Shown here piece by piece: positions 20,433 through 31,138 of a stretch of 64,000 bases of DNA. The position numbers and the translations under genes are program-made. Under the pieces are notes generated by a model. The model ran no database searches and had not been told where the DNA came from. It saw only the letters and a program-made list of their open reading frames with translations. The first letter of the stretch is position 1; every line of letters starts with the position of its first letter. This DNA comes from Tepidimonas ignava (lineage in GTDB: Bacteria > Pseudomonadota > Gammaproteobacteria > Burkholderiales > Burkholderiaceae_C), in assembly GCF_004342625.1 (NCBI RefSeq), contig NZ_SMAH01000002.1, positions 124,001-188,000 on the forward strand, given 5' to 3'.

Positions 20433-21608
20433 TCACAACACCTCGAACACGCCGGCCGCGCCCATGCCGCCACCGATGCACATCGTCACGCACACCCGTT
20501 TGGCGCCACGGCGCTTGCCCTCGATCAGGGCGTGGCCGGTCAGGCGTTGCCCGGACATGCCGTAAGGGTGGCCGATGGCGATGGCGCCCCCGTTGACGTT
20601 GAGCCGCTCGGCGGGAATGCCCAGGCGGTCGCGGCAGTACAGCACCTGGACGGCAAACGCCTCGTTGAGCTCCCACAGGTCGATGTCGTCCACCGTCAGG
20701 CCCAGGCGCTGCAGCACCTTGGGCACGGCAAACACCGGGCCAATGCCCATTTCATCGGGCTCGCAGCCGGCCACCGCGAACCCCAGGAAGCGCCCCAGCG
20801 GCTGCAGGCCCTTGCGCTCGGCCACCTTCTCGTCCATCACCACGCACGCGCCGGCGCCGTCGGAAAACTGGCTGGCGTTGCCCGCCGCGATCGTGCCACC
20901 GGGCAGCGCCGGTTTGATGCCCGCGATGGCTTCTTTGGTGGTGCCCTCCCGCAGGCCTTCGTCGCGCGTCACGGTCACCTCTTTCGTGATGAGGCCGCGC
21001 ACCTTGTCGTACACGCCGGCCGTCACCGTGATGGGCACGATCTCATCGTCAAACTTGCCAGCCGCGGCCGCGGCACAGGCTTTTTGCTGGCTGGCCGCGC
21101 CGTACTCGTCCATGGCGTCGCGGCTGATGCCGTAGCGCTTGGCCACCTGCTCGGCGGTTTGCAGCATGCTCCAGTAAATCTCGGGCTTGCGCGCCAGCAG
21201 CGCGGGGTCGGCCATCATGTGCTTGTTCATCTCGTTTTGCACGCACGAGATGCTCTCCACCCCGCCCGCCACGTAGATCTCGCCCTCGCCGCTGATGATG
21301 CGCTGCGCCGCCAACGCGATCGTTTGCAGGCCCGACGAACAAAAGCGGTTGACCGTCATGCCACTGACGGTGACGGGACAGCCCGCGGCCAGCGCGATCT
21401 GGCGCGCGATGTTCCAACCGGTGGCGCCCTCGGGGTTGGCGCAACCCATGATGACGTCCTCGACCTCGGCCGGGTCCAGGCGCGCGCGCTCGATGGCCGC
21501 GCGCACCACGTGACCACCCAAGGTGGCGCCGTGCGTCATGTTGAACGAACCCTTCCAGCTCTTGCCCAGCGGGGTGCGGGCGGTGGAAACGATGACAGCG
21601 TTGCTCAT
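20433..21608 (-). CDS. Acetyl-CoA C-acyltransferase (thiolase)
   Basis: A 391-residue thiolase. The nucleophilic Cys90 lies in [10 protein letters not shown], His347 in [11 protein letters not shown], and the second Cys377 in [11 protein letters not shown], so all catalytic residues are present. It cleaves 3-ketoacyl-CoA in the last step of beta-oxidation. It follows the FadB-type gene by 33 bp and precedes the acyl-CoA dehydrogenase by 1 bp, the usual FadBA-type pairing. The GHPYGMSG variant is common in the FadA/FadI side of the family rather than in biosynthetic PhaA. Confidence 0.92.
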   Translation of the reverse strand: MSNAVIVSTARTPLGKSWKGSFNMTHGATLGGHVVRAAIERARLDPAEVEDVIMGCANPEGATGWNIARQIALAAGCPVTVSGMTVNRFCSSGLQTIALAAQRIISGEGEIYVAGGVESISCVQNEMNKHMMADPALLARKPEIYWSMLQTAEQVAKRYGISRDAMDEYGAASQQKACAAAAAGKFDDEIVPITVTAGVYDKVRGLITKEVTVTRDEGLREGTTKEAIAGIKPALPGGTIAAGNASQFSDGAGACVVMDEKVAERKGLQPLGRFLGFAVAGCEPDEMGIGPVFAVPKVLQRLGLTVDDIDLWELNEAFAVQVLYCRDRLGIPAERLNVNGGAIAIGHPYGMSGQRLTGHALIEGKRRGAKRVCVTMCIGGGMGAAGVFEVL

Positions 21609-21641
21609 GTCGGTATTCCTTGTCTGCTTCGGGGGACGCCT

Positions 21642-23759
21642 TTAGACGGCGGCAAAGCCCTTGCCCTCGGCCACCAGGCGCTGGATCAGCGGCGCGGGCT
21701 GCCAGAACTGGGCGTCGTCGTGCGGGTTGCGCGCAAAGCGCTTCATCGCCTGCATCACGTTGAACAGCCCGTACTGCTCGGCGTAGTGCATGGGGCCACC
21801 GCGCCACACCGGAAAGCCGTAGCCCGTCAGGTACACCATGTCGATGTCGCTGGCCCGCGCCGCGATTTTTTCTTCCAGGATGTGCGCCCCTTCGTTGACC
21901 AGCGCAAACACCAGCCGCTGCACGATCTCCTCGTCGCTGATCTTGCGCGGGGTGATGCCCAGCTCGTTGCGGTACTCCTCAATCATCTGGTTGACCACCG
22001 GGCTGGGGATGGCGTCGCGCTTACCCGGCGCGTAGTCGTACCAGCCGGCGCCGGTCTTTTGCCCGAAGCGCCCCATTTCGCACAGCCGGTCGGCCACCTT
22101 GCTGTAGCGCATGTGGGGCTTTTCGACGTAGCGGCGCTTGCGGATGTACCAACCCACGTCGTTGCCGGCCAGGTCCCCCATGCGGAACGGCCCCATCGCG
22201 AAGCCGAACTTTTCGATCGCCTTGTCCACCTGCTCGGGCGTGCACCCCTCTTCCAGCAAGAACCCGGCTTGACGGCTGTACTGTTCGATCATGCGGTTGC
22301 CGATGAAGCCGTCGCACACGCCGCTGACCACGCAGGTCTTCTTGATTTTTTTGCCCAGCGCCATCACGGTGGCCAGCACGTCCTTGGCGGTGGCCGCGCC
22401 GCGCACCACCTCCAGCAGCTTCATCACGTTGGCGGGGCTGAAAAAGTGCGTGCCCACCACGTCCTGCGGCCGTTGGGTGAACGACGCGATCTTGTTGACG
22501 TCCAGCGTCGAGGTGTTGGTGGCCAAAATGGCGCCGGGCTTCATCACGGCGTCAAGCCGCTCGAACACCTGGCGCTTGACCTCGATGTCTTCGAACACCG
22601 CTTCGATGACCATGTCGGCGTCGCGGATGTCGTCGTAGGTCAGCGTCGTGCGCAGCAGCGCCAGGCGCTGCTCGGCCTGCTCGGGCTTGAGCTTGCCCTT
22701 CTTGACCTGCCCCTCGTACACCGAGCGGATGTGCGCCACGCCGCGGTCCAGCGCCTCTTGCTTGGTCTCCAACAGCGTCACCGGCAGCCCGATGTTGAGG
22801 AAGTTGATCGCGATGCCGCTGCCCATCGTGCCCGCGCCGATGATGGCCAGGCTGCGCACCTCGCGCAGCGGGGTGTCTTCGGGCACGTCGGCGATCTTGC
22901 CAGCCGCGCGTTCGGCCATGAACACATGACGCAGCGCGATGCTGACGGGATCGGTCATCAGGTTGAGGAAGGTCTGCCGCTCCTGCGCCAGCCCCTCGTC
23001 AAACGGCTTGGTGGTGGCGGCCTGCACCGCGTCGATGCATTTCAACGGCGCCGGGTAGTGCTTGGCCTGGGCACCCACCATGTTGCGCGCGAACTGGAAG
23101 TACGCCTCGGCCTGCGGGTGCTTGCACGGCAGGTCGCGCACGCGCGGCAGCGGCGTCCCCTGGGCGTGGCGGTCGGCCGCTTCGCGCGCCAACGCCAACG
23201 CCTCGTCCAGCAACGTGTCGGCGCTGGCGGCGATTTTGTCGAACAGCTTTTGGCCGGGCAACTGCGCCAACAGCTCCGCGTTGACGGGCTCGCCGCTGAC
23301 GATCATGTTGAGCGCGGGCTCCACGCCCAACACACGCGGCAGCCGCTGCGTGCCACCGGCGCCGGGGATCAAGCCCAGCTTGACCTCCGGCAGCGCCACC
23401 TTGGTGCCCGGCGCGGCGATGCGGTAGTGGGCGCCCAGCGCCAGCTCCAAACCACCGCCCATGCACACGCTGTGCACGGCGGCCACCACGGGCTTGCGGG
23501 CATGGTCCAGCGTCAGGATCAGGCTGAGCAAGTTCGGATCTTGGTACGCCTTGGGCGAGCCAAACTCCTTGATGTCGGCGCCGCCTGAAAAGGCCTTGCC
23601 CGCCCCGGTGATGACGATGGCGCGCACCGCCGTGTCGTCATGGGCGCGGTCCAGCCCCTGGGCGATGGCCTGCCGGGTGGACAGCCCCAACCCGTTGACG
23701 GGCGGGTTGTCCAGCGTGATCACGGCCACGTCGCCGCGGACCTCGTAATGAGCGGTCAT
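21642..23759 (-). CDS. FadB-type multifunctional enoyl-CoA hydratase / 3-hydroxyacyl-CoA dehydrogenase
   Basis: A 705-residue fusion. Residues 1-190 are an enoyl-CoA hydratase/isomerase (GAGKAFSGGADIKEFGSP oxyanion region; GGGLELALGAHYRIA). From about residue 300 comes the 3-hydroxyacyl-CoA dehydrogenase with the NAD motif IIGAGTMGSGIAI and the catalytic His in GTHFFSPANVMKLLE, followed by two C-terminal dehydrogenase domains. It carries out steps 2 and 3 of beta-oxidation. The ATG at 23759 follows AGGAGGCATC, a strong RBS. A 24-bp palindrome lies 29-52 bp upstream, so this gene probably starts the regulated oxidation operon running to 15310. Confidence 0.92.
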   Translation of the reverse strand: MTAHYEVRGDVAVITLDNPPVNGLGLSTRQAIAQGLDRAHDDTAVRAIVITGAGKAFSGGADIKEFGSPKAYQDPNLLSLILTLDHARKPVVAAVHSVCMGGGLELALGAHYRIAAPGTKVALPEVKLGLIPGAGGTQRLPRVLGVEPALNMIVSGEPVNAELLAQLPGQKLFDKIAASADTLLDEALALAREAADRHAQGTPLPRVRDLPCKHPQAEAYFQFARNMVGAQAKHYPAPLKCIDAVQAATTKPFDEGLAQERQTFLNLMTDPVSIALRHVFMAERAAGKIADVPEDTPLREVRSLAIIGAGTMGSGIAINFLNIGLPVTLLETKQEALDRGVAHIRSVYEGQVKKGKLKPEQAEQRLALLRTTLTYDDIRDADMVIEAVFEDIEVKRQVFERLDAVMKPGAILATNTSTLDVNKIASFTQRPQDVVGTHFFSPANVMKLLEVVRGAATAKDVLATVMALGKKIKKTCVVSGVCDGFIGNRMIEQYSRQAGFLLEEGCTPEQVDKAIEKFGFAMGPFRMGDLAGNDVGWYIRKRRYVEKPHMRYSKVADRLCEMGRFGQKTGAGWYDYAPGKRDAIPSPVVNQMIEEYRNELGITPRKISDEEIVQRLVFALVNEGAHILEEKIAARASDIDMVYLTGYGFPVWRGGPMHYAEQYGLFNVMQAMKRFARNPHDDAQFWQPAPLIQRLVAEGKGFAAV

Positions 23760-23787
23760 GATGCCTCCTGCACAAGCGATGACAAGC

Positions 23788-23811
23788 AAAACTGAACGAT
23801 CGTTCGGTTTT
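23788..23811. promoter_or_regulatory. 24-bp near-perfect palindrome upstream of the beta-oxidation operon
   Basis: The core GAACGATCGTTC is a perfect palindrome; flanks AAAACT and GGTTTT extend it to 24 bp with one mismatched pair (positions 5 and 20). It is centred 41 bp before the FadB-type start codon, with its inner edge 29 bp from it. The size and symmetry are those of a TetR-family operator. No TetR gene is in the window. Confidence 0.65.
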
Positions 23812-23880
23812 GGATGGATTCTAGGGGGCGCCCCGGCGCTCGGCCAGCGCCGACTGTCGCGCAGTTGTCTGCCGGGGGCG

Positions 23881-24579
23881 TCAGCCCACCTCCAGCCACT
23901 CCCGGCGCACGTACGGGTTGGCGCGCAGCTCGTCGGGCGTGCCCTCGAACACGATGCTGCCGTGCCCCATCACCAGCACCCGGTCGGAAATCTCCAGCGC
24001 GATGGTGAGCTTTTGCTCGATCAGCAGCACCGAAATGCCGCGCGCCTTGAGCGCGCGCAGGTACTGCGCCACCTGCTCGACGATCTTGGGCGCCAACCCC
24101 TCGGTGGGCTCATCGATGATGATCAGGTCAGGGTCGCCCATCAGCGAGCGGCACAGCGTGAGCATCTGCTGCTCACCGCCGGACAACACGCCGGCTTCGG
24201 TGTGTTGGCGCTCTTTGAGGCGCGGAAAGAGCGCGTACATGTCCTCGTAGCTCCAGCGCGAGCCCTTGCCGCTGCCCTTGATGCCCAGCGTCAGGTTCTG
24301 GTGCACCGTCAGCTTGGGGAAAATGTCGCGGCTTTCGGGCACGTAGCCAATGCCTCGGTACGCCACCTCGAACGGCTTGAGCCCGGTGATGCGCTCGCCC
24401 TTGAAGCGCACGTCGCCCTCGGCATCGACCAGGCCCATGATGGCTTTGGCGGTGGTCGAGCGCCCCGAGCCGTTGCGCCCCAGCAGCGCCACGATCTCAC
24501 CCTCGCCGACGCGGAAGTGCACCCCGTGCAGCACGTGGCTTTTGCCGTAAAAGGCGTGCAAATTGTCGATCTGCAGCAT
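23881..24579 (-). CDS. livF: Liv-type ABC transporter ATPase (LivF)
   Basis: A 232-residue ATPase, MLQIDNLHAFYGKSHVLHGV. It carries signature LSGGEQQMLTLCRSLM, Walker B LIIIDEPTEGL and the H-loop region replaced by LLIEQKL, as in LivF. The Walker A reads GRNGSGRSTT: the invariant Lys is Arg, confirmed at the DNA level (codon CGC). It works with LivG, LivH, LivM and the binding protein just upstream to import a branched-chain-amino-acid-like or small carboxylate substrate. Start ATG 24579 has AAAGG upstream. It is the last transporter gene before the beta-oxidation set. Confidence 0.9.
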   Translation of the reverse strand: MLQIDNLHAFYGKSHVLHGVHFRVGEGEIVALLGRNGSGRSTTAKAIMGLVDAEGDVRFKGERITGLKPFEVAYRGIGYVPESRDIFPKLTVHQNLTLGIKGSGKGSRWSYEDMYALFPRLKERQHTEAGVLSGGEQQMLTLCRSLMGDPDLIIIDEPTEGLAPKIVEQVAQYLRALKARGISVLLIEQKLTIALEISDRVLVMGHGSIVFEGTPDELRANPYVRREWLEVG

Positions 24580-24604
24580 CGTTGAACCTTTGCGTTGGCG
24601 CGCC

Positions 24605-25411
24605 TCAGTGCACCGCTTCGGCGGCCTGTTGCTCGGCCAGCACGGAGCCCAGGTAGGCCTCCTGCACGCGCGCGTTGGCCTTGACCGCTTCGGGCGTGTC
24701 AAACGCGATCACCTCGCCGTACACCACCACCGCGATGCGGTCGGCCAGCCCGAACACCACCCCCATGTCGTGCTCCACCGTCAGCAGCGTTTTGCCCTCG
24801 GTGACTTCGCGGATGAAGTCGATGAAGCGGCGCGTCTCGCTCTTGCTCATGCCGGCGGTGGGCTCGTCCAGCAAAATCACCTCGGCGCCGCCGGCGATCG
24901 TGATGCCGATCTCCAGCGCACGCTGCTCGGCGTAGGTGAGGTTCATGGCCAGCGTGTCGCGTTTTTTATGCAGCCCGATGCGATCCAGCAACTGCTCGGC
25001 ACGCTCGTTGGCGTCGTCCAGGTCGGCCAAAAATTTGAAAAACGTGTAGCGATACCCCAGGCTCCACAGCACCGCGCAGCGCAGGTTTTCAAACACGCTC
25101 AGCTTGGGAAAGATGTTGGTGATCTGAAAGCTGCGGCTCAGGCCCATGCGGTTGATCTCGAACGGCTTTTTGCCATCGATGCGGCGTCCGTTGAGCAGAA
25201 TTTCGCCGCTGGTGGGGGCAAAGCGGCCGCTGATCAAGTTGAACAGTGTGGACTTGCCCGCGCCGTTGGGCCCGATGACCGCCACGCGCTCGCCTTGGCG
25301 CACCTGCAAATCGACACCGCGGATGATTTCGGTCTTGCCAAAGCGCTTGGTCACGCCGCGCAGCTCCAGCACGGGCGGCTGCGCGCCCGCTGGGGTGTGA
25401 AGGGTGCTCAT
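24605..25411 (-). CDS. livG: Liv-type ABC transporter ATPase (LivG)
   Basis: A 268-residue ATPase with a normal Walker A GPNGAGKST, the LivG-style segment SRSFQITNIFPKLSVFEN, Walker B VILLDEPTAGMS and the H-loop VEHDMGVVFGLADRIAV. The signature region reads NLTYAEQRALEIG, as usual in LivG. It pairs with LivF as the ATPase heterodimer. Its ATG at 25411 overlaps the LivM stop by 4 bp (ATGA), giving translational coupling. Confidence 0.92.
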   Translation of the reverse strand: MSTLHTPAGAQPPVLELRGVTKRFGKTEIIRGVDLQVRQGERVAVIGPNGAGKSTLFNLISGRFAPTSGEILLNGRRIDGKKPFEINRMGLSRSFQITNIFPKLSVFENLRCAVLWSLGYRYTFFKFLADLDDANERAEQLLDRIGLHKKRDTLAMNLTYAEQRALEIGITIAGGAEVILLDEPTAGMSKSETRRFIDFIREVTEGKTLLTVEHDMGVVFGLADRIAVVVYGEVIAFDTPEAVKANARVQEAYLGSVLAEQQAAEAVH

Positions 25412-26703
25412 GCCGCCAACTCCCGCCGCTTGATCTCTTTTTCGATGTCGACCTGGATCTCGTTCCAGTGCGCGCGGAAGTGCCGCCGCGCCACCTCGAA
25501 CAACCCTGCCCCGGTCAGCATCACAAACACCGAACCGAACCAGCTCTGCGCCGAGGTCACGTTGAGCACCACACCCAGGTAGCGCAACTCGGCCCCCAGC
25601 GTCGCCCCCAGTTGCAGGTGGTACACCATCTCGACGATCGCCCCGGCCCCGGCCAGCGCCACGAGCCCCGTGCCGGCCAGCGCCAGGTAGCTGACCCACA
25701 GCTCACGCAGCCGGCCAAACGAGGCCACCCGCAGGTTCATCATGATCAAGCTGGCGATGCCGCCCGGCGCGTACATGACCATGAACAGGAACACCAGCCC
25801 CAGGTACAGCAGCCATGCCTTGGTCAGCTCCGACAGCAGCACCAGCGCCAGCACCATCAACACGCCACCGATGATGGGGCCGAAGAAAAAGGTCGCCCCA
25901 CCCAGAAACGTGAACAGCAGGTAAGCCCCCGAGCGCAGCGGCCCCACCACCTCGGCGGTGACGATTTCGAACTGCAGCGCCGCCAGGCCACCCGAGATGC
26001 CAGCAAAAAAGCCCGACACCAAGAACGCGAGGTAGCGCACCACCTGCGTGTCGTAGCCGATGAACTCGACGCGCTCCGGGTTGTCGCGCACCGCGTTGAG
26101 GATACGGCCCAGCGGCGTGCGGGTGAACGCAAACATCGCCGCCACGCACACGAAGGTGTACACCGCGATCAGGTAGTACACCTGCACCGCCGGCCCGAAC
26201 GTGATGCCCAGCACCGGCTCACCCACCACGCGGTTGGCGCTGATGCCGGCCTCGCCGCCGAAGAAGTCCGAAAACATCAGCGACAGCGCAAACACCAGCT
26301 CGCCCACGCCCAGCGTGATCATGGCAAACGCCGTGCCGGACTTGCGCGTGGTCACCCAGCCAAACAGCGCCGCGAACAACAGCCCCGCCAGCCCCCCGAC
26401 CAACGGGATCAGCGACACGGGCAGCCACAGCGTGCCTGCGGCCACCTTCAGCAACGTGTGGATCGCCACGTACGACCCCAGCCCCGAGTACACCGCGTGC
26501 CCGAAGCTGAGCATGCCCCCCTGCCCCAGCAGCATGTTGTACGACAGGCAGGCGATGATGGCGATGCCCATCTGCGCCAGCATGCTGATCGACAGGTTGC
26601 TGGTGAACACCAGCGGCGCCAGCGCCAGCAGCAGCGCGAACAGCGACCAGACGACCCAGCGCCCGACGTTGTACGGTTGAAAAGCGTAGTAAGCCTTGCT
26701 CAT
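25408..26703 (-). CDS. livM: Liv-type ABC transporter permease (LivM)
   Basis: A 431-residue polytopic inner-membrane protein. The LivM signature SYNMLLGQGGMLSFGHAVYSGLG is near residue 55, followed by several hydrophobic segments and the loop AVRDNPERVEFIGYD. The C-terminal ~90 residues form an additional membrane segment and a basic tail, longer than minimal LivM. It forms the translocation path with LivH. The stop overlaps the LivG start, and the LivH gene ends 25 bp upstream. Confidence 0.92.
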   Translation of the reverse strand: MSKAYYAFQPYNVGRWVVWSLFALLLALAPLVFTSNLSISMLAQMGIAIIACLSYNMLLGQGGMLSFGHAVYSGLGSYVAIHTLLKVAAGTLWLPVSLIPLVGGLAGLLFAALFGWVTTRKSGTAFAMITLGVGELVFALSLMFSDFFGGEAGISANRVVGEPVLGITFGPAVQVYYLIAVYTFVCVAAMFAFTRTPLGRILNAVRDNPERVEFIGYDTQVVRYLAFLVSGFFAGISGGLAALQFEIVTAEVVGPLRSGAYLLFTFLGGATFFFGPIIGGVLMVLALVLLSELTKAWLLYLGLVFLFMVMYAPGGIASLIMMNLRVASFGRLRELWVSYLALAGTGLVALAGAGAIVEMVYHLQLGATLGAELRYLGVVLNVTSAQSWFGSVFVMLTGAGLFEVARRHFRAHWNEIQVDIEKEIKRRELAA

Positions 26704-26728
26704 CTCGATGCGGCCCCGTGCGCGGTGG

Positions 26729-27745
26729 TCAGTGGTCGCGCGTGCCCAGCAGCCCCTTGGGCCGGAAAATCAGAATCAGCACCAGCAGCAGGTACGGCAG
26801 CACCGGCGCCACCTGCGACAGCGTCAAGCGCAAAAAGTCCTTGCTGCGCAACGCCTCGCTCAGCGGCAGCCCCAGGCTGGCCAACAGCGAGCCGATCGAG
26901 TGGTCGATGGCCACGGCAAACGTCTGGATGATGCCGATCAGCAGCGACGCCACGAAGGCGCCGGGCAGCGAACCCAGGCCACCGATCACCACCACCGCGA
27001 ACACCAGCGAGCCCAGGGTCGCGGCCATGGCCGGCTCGGTCACAAAGGTGCTGCCGCCGATCACCCCCGCCAGGCCCGCCAGCGCGCAGCCAGCGCCGAA
27101 CACGAGCATGAACACCCGGGGCACGTTGTGCCCCAGCGCCTCGACCATCTGCGGGTGTGTGAGCGCCGCCTGGATCACCAACCCCACCCGGGTGCGGGTG
27201 ATCAAAAGCCACAACGCCACCAACATACCCACCGCCACCAGCATCATGAACGCACGCGTGGCCGGAAACGGCGTGCACGCGGCTCGGGCGCACAGCTCGG
27301 TCGCGGCCTGCCCCCACACGAAGCCCATCGCGTCGTCCGCGTGGTGAATCAGCGTGAACGCCGGCCCCTGCAACAGCTCGGGCGGCCGAAACGGCACCGC
27401 CGTGCGCCCCCACACCAGTTGCACCAGCTCCAGGATCACGTACGACAGGCCGAACGTGATCAGCAGCTCGGGCACGTGGCCGTAGGCGTGCACCTTGCGC
27501 AGGCTGTAACGCTCGAACAGCGCGCCGGCCAGCCCCACCAGCAGCGGCGCCACCAGCAACGCCACCCAAAAGCCCACCACGCCACTGAGCGCGTAGGCGA
27601 AATACGCCCCCAGCATGTAAAAGCTCGCGTGCGCAAAGTTGAGCACGCCCATCATCGAAAAGATCAGCGTCAAGCCGGAGCTGAGCATGAACAGCAGCAG
27701 CCCGTAACTCACACCGTTGAGCAGCGAGACGAGGACGAATTCCAT
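26729..27745 (-). CDS. livH: Liv-type ABC transporter permease (LivH)
   Basis: A 338-residue membrane protein with the LivH opening MEFVLVSLLNGVSYGLLLFM and LTLIFSMMGVLNFAHASFYMLGAY split across helices. The later RTRVGLVIQAALTHPQMVEALG is the family's coupling loop. I chose ATG at 27745 because it starts at the conserved N-terminus. A periplasmic loop of some 60 residues around residues 135-180 (two Cys, 'ELCARAACTPF') is larger than usual. It is transcribed after the binding protein across a 144-bp gap containing a hairpin. Confidence 0.9.
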   Translation of the reverse strand: MEFVLVSLLNGVSYGLLLFMLSSGLTLIFSMMGVLNFAHASFYMLGAYFAYALSGVVGFWVALLVAPLLVGLAGALFERYSLRKVHAYGHVPELLITFGLSYVILELVQLVWGRTAVPFRPPELLQGPAFTLIHHADDAMGFVWGQAATELCARAACTPFPATRAFMMLVAVGMLVALWLLITRTRVGLVIQAALTHPQMVEALGHNVPRVFMLVFGAGCALAGLAGVIGGSTFVTEPAMAATLGSLVFAVVVIGGLGSLPGAFVASLLIGIIQTFAVAIDHSIGSLLASLGLPLSEALRSKDFLRLTLSQVAPVLPYLLLVLILIFRPKGLLGTRDH

Positions 27746-27801
27746 GGCTTGGGATGGCAAAACGTGGTGCCCTGGGGGCTGAGCCGGCGCAACCCCGCCC
27801 G

Positions 27802-27824
27802 CCCACCCGCAACAGGCGGGTGGG
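27802..27824 (-). terminator. 9-bp stem-loop between binding-protein and permease genes
   Basis: CCCACCCGC and GCGGGTGGG pair perfectly around a 5-nt loop, 65 nt past the binding-protein stop and 57 nt before livH. No U-run follows on the minus strand. Such hairpins often lower expression of permease genes relative to the binding protein; here that is inference. Confidence 0.4.
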
Positions 27825-27889
27825 GCGGCGGCCAACGTCGCACGGTCACGCGTGCGCGCGGGCCACGGCGGCGAGGCAGCCCCCAGCGA

Positions 27890-29191
27890 TCAGTTGGGAC
27901 GCTGCATGTTGCAGCTGGTGGGCGTGCTCGACACGTAAGCTGGAAACTCCTTGACCAGCGCAAACGTCATGCCGGTGTTTTCCACGCTGTAGGGGAACTT
28001 GGCGTCGGTCTTTTGCCAGCGTGTCAGGTACAGCGGCTGCTGCATCTGGTGGTCGGTCTTGCGCATTTCCACCTCGCCGTTGAAGCTGGTGAATTTGAGC
28101 CCTTCGAGCTCCTTGGCCACTTTGACCGGGTCGGTCGATTTGGCGCGCGCCATCGCTTCGGACAGGCTGCGGTAAATGTGGATCACGGAGCCGGTGTAGA
28201 AGTCGGCGTTGAACTTCTTCTTGAACTCATCTTGCCACTGCGACATGTCGCCGCCCATGTGGTAGTGGTTGTACGACACCTGGTACACCTTGCCCTCGGA
28301 CGTTTGCCCCAGCGCCGTGGGCGTGCCCGTCACACCCGCGTAGTAGGTGAAGAATTTGCCGTTGTAGCCACCCTCGACCGCCGCCTTGACCAACAGCGCC
28401 AGGTCCGAGCCCCAGTTGCCGGTGATCACCGCGTCGGCGCCCGAAGCCTTGATCTTGGCGATGTAGGGCGCAAAGTCGCGCACCTGCGCCAGCGGGTGCA
28501 GGTCTTCGCCCACGATCTGGATGTCCGGACGCTTGCGCGCCAACAGCTCTTTGGCGTACTTGGCCACCTGGTGGCCGTGCGAGTAGTTCTGGTTGAGCAG
28601 GTAGATCTTTTTGACGTCGGGCTGGTCCTTGATGAAGGTGGTCAGCGCCTCCATCTTCATCGAGGTGTCGGCATCGAAACGGAAGTGCCAGTAGTTGCAC
28701 TTGCTGTTGGTGAAGTCCGGGTCCACCGCCGAGTGGTTGAGGAAGATGACCTCCTTGCCCGGGTTGCGCGCGTTGTGGCGCGCCACCGCCTCGATCAGCG
28801 CCCCCGCCACCGACGAGCCGTTGCCCTGGGTGATGTAGCGGATCCCTTGGTCGATGGCCGACTGCAGCGCCGTGAGGCTCTCCGCGGGGCTCAGTTTGTT
28901 GTCAAACGGCACCACCTCCCACTTGACGCCAGCGGGGTTGTACTTGTTGGGGCCGCTGAACTTCTCCGCAAAGAACTGAAAGCTGCGCACCTGATTTTGC
29001 CCCACCGGCGCCATCAGGCCCGACAGCGGGTCGATCCAGGCGATTTTGACGGTTTGCCCGGCCAACGGCGCGGCGCTGGCCGCCTGGGCCTGCTCGCGTT
29101 TGGCCTGACGCGCGCTTTGCGCCTGCGCGGTGGCGCTCAGCGCCAGCCCCAGCATGGCCGCCACAACGATCGGTCGAATGGTCAGTTGCAT
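27890..29191 (-). CDS. Periplasmic substrate-binding protein of the Liv-type ABC transporter
   Basis: A 433-residue secreted protein. It starts MQLTIRPIVVAAMLGLALSA and is likely cleaved after AQA. The mature part has the type I periplasmic-binding fold with IAWIDPLSGLMAPVGQNQ, the family's ligand-loop opening, and ITQGNGSSVAGALIEAV. ATG at 29191 follows AAGGAG. It lies 139 bp after the acyl-CoA ligase gene and just before the LivH gene. Its context among a ligase and beta-oxidation genes argues for a carboxylate (fatty or aromatic acid) rather than an amino acid ligand, but binding specificity cannot be read directly. Confidence 0.9.
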   Translation of the reverse strand: MQLTIRPIVVAAMLGLALSATAQAQSARQAKREQAQAASAAPLAGQTVKIAWIDPLSGLMAPVGQNQVRSFQFFAEKFSGPNKYNPAGVKWEVVPFDNKLSPAESLTALQSAIDQGIRYITQGNGSSVAGALIEAVARHNARNPGKEVIFLNHSAVDPDFTNSKCNYWHFRFDADTSMKMEALTTFIKDQPDVKKIYLLNQNYSHGHQVAKYAKELLARKRPDIQIVGEDLHPLAQVRDFAPYIAKIKASGADAVITGNWGSDLALLVKAAVEGGYNGKFFTYYAGVTGTPTALGQTSEGKVYQVSYNHYHMGGDMSQWQDEFKKKFNADFYTGSVIHIYRSLSEAMARAKSTDPVKVAKELEGLKFTSFNGEVEMRKTDHQMQQPLYLTRWQKTDAKFPYSVENTGMTFALVKEFPAYVSSTPTSCNMQRPN

Positions 29192-29284
29192 GGTTGTCTC
29201 CTTGGTGGGTGGGGTTGCAGGTTCGCAGCTTACGCCGCATGTTGCGCCGCAACGATCAGGGAAAGCCCGCAGGCCTATCACCTT

Positions 29285-29312
29285 GGCGACTGTCGCGCCA
29301 ACGACAGTCGCC
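29285..29312 (-). terminator. 11-bp perfect inverted repeat after the acyl-CoA ligase gene
   Basis: GGCGACTGTCG and CGACAGTCGCC are fully complementary around a 6-nt loop CGCCAA. The element starts 19 nt past the ligase stop and lies 94-121 nt before the binding-protein start. No U-run follows, so it may be a terminator without a tail or a protein-binding site for the transporter operon. Confidence 0.5.
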
Positions 29313-29330
29313 AGTCGTCGCCGCAGGCCG

Positions 29331-30968
<1,638 letters not shown>

Positions 30969-30997
30969 GGTCTCCGACTCCTCATCAGGTGGATGGC

Positions 30998-31019
30998 GGG
31001 GCGCTTGGGCAGGCGCCCC
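30998..31019 (-). other. Stem-loop in the ligase leader
   Basis: GGGGCGC and GCGCCCC pair perfectly around an 8-nt loop, 30-51 bp before the ligase ATG and clear of its RBS. It lies in the 170-bp spacer divergent from the Crp/Fnr-type gene, the largest non-coding gap in the window. A regulatory role is only a possibility. Confidence 0.35.
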
Positions 31020-31138
31020 TGGTTTTGATCTTCCGCTAAGCTTACGACGATGGCCAACCGCCCTGAAGCGGGCAAGCCACCGAACCCGTCCGTGCAACCC
31101 CCTCAGTTGTCGCGTACCCGACATTCCCGCACCACGCC

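Noticed and set aside
20406-23588. A 1060-codon plus-strand open frame
   Set aside because: Mirror of the thiolase and FadB-type genes; no domain, biased composition.
30969-31138. FNR/CRP box in the ligase-crp spacer
   Set aside because: I looked for TTGAT-N4-ATCAA and TGTGA-N6-TCACA type sites and found none convincing.
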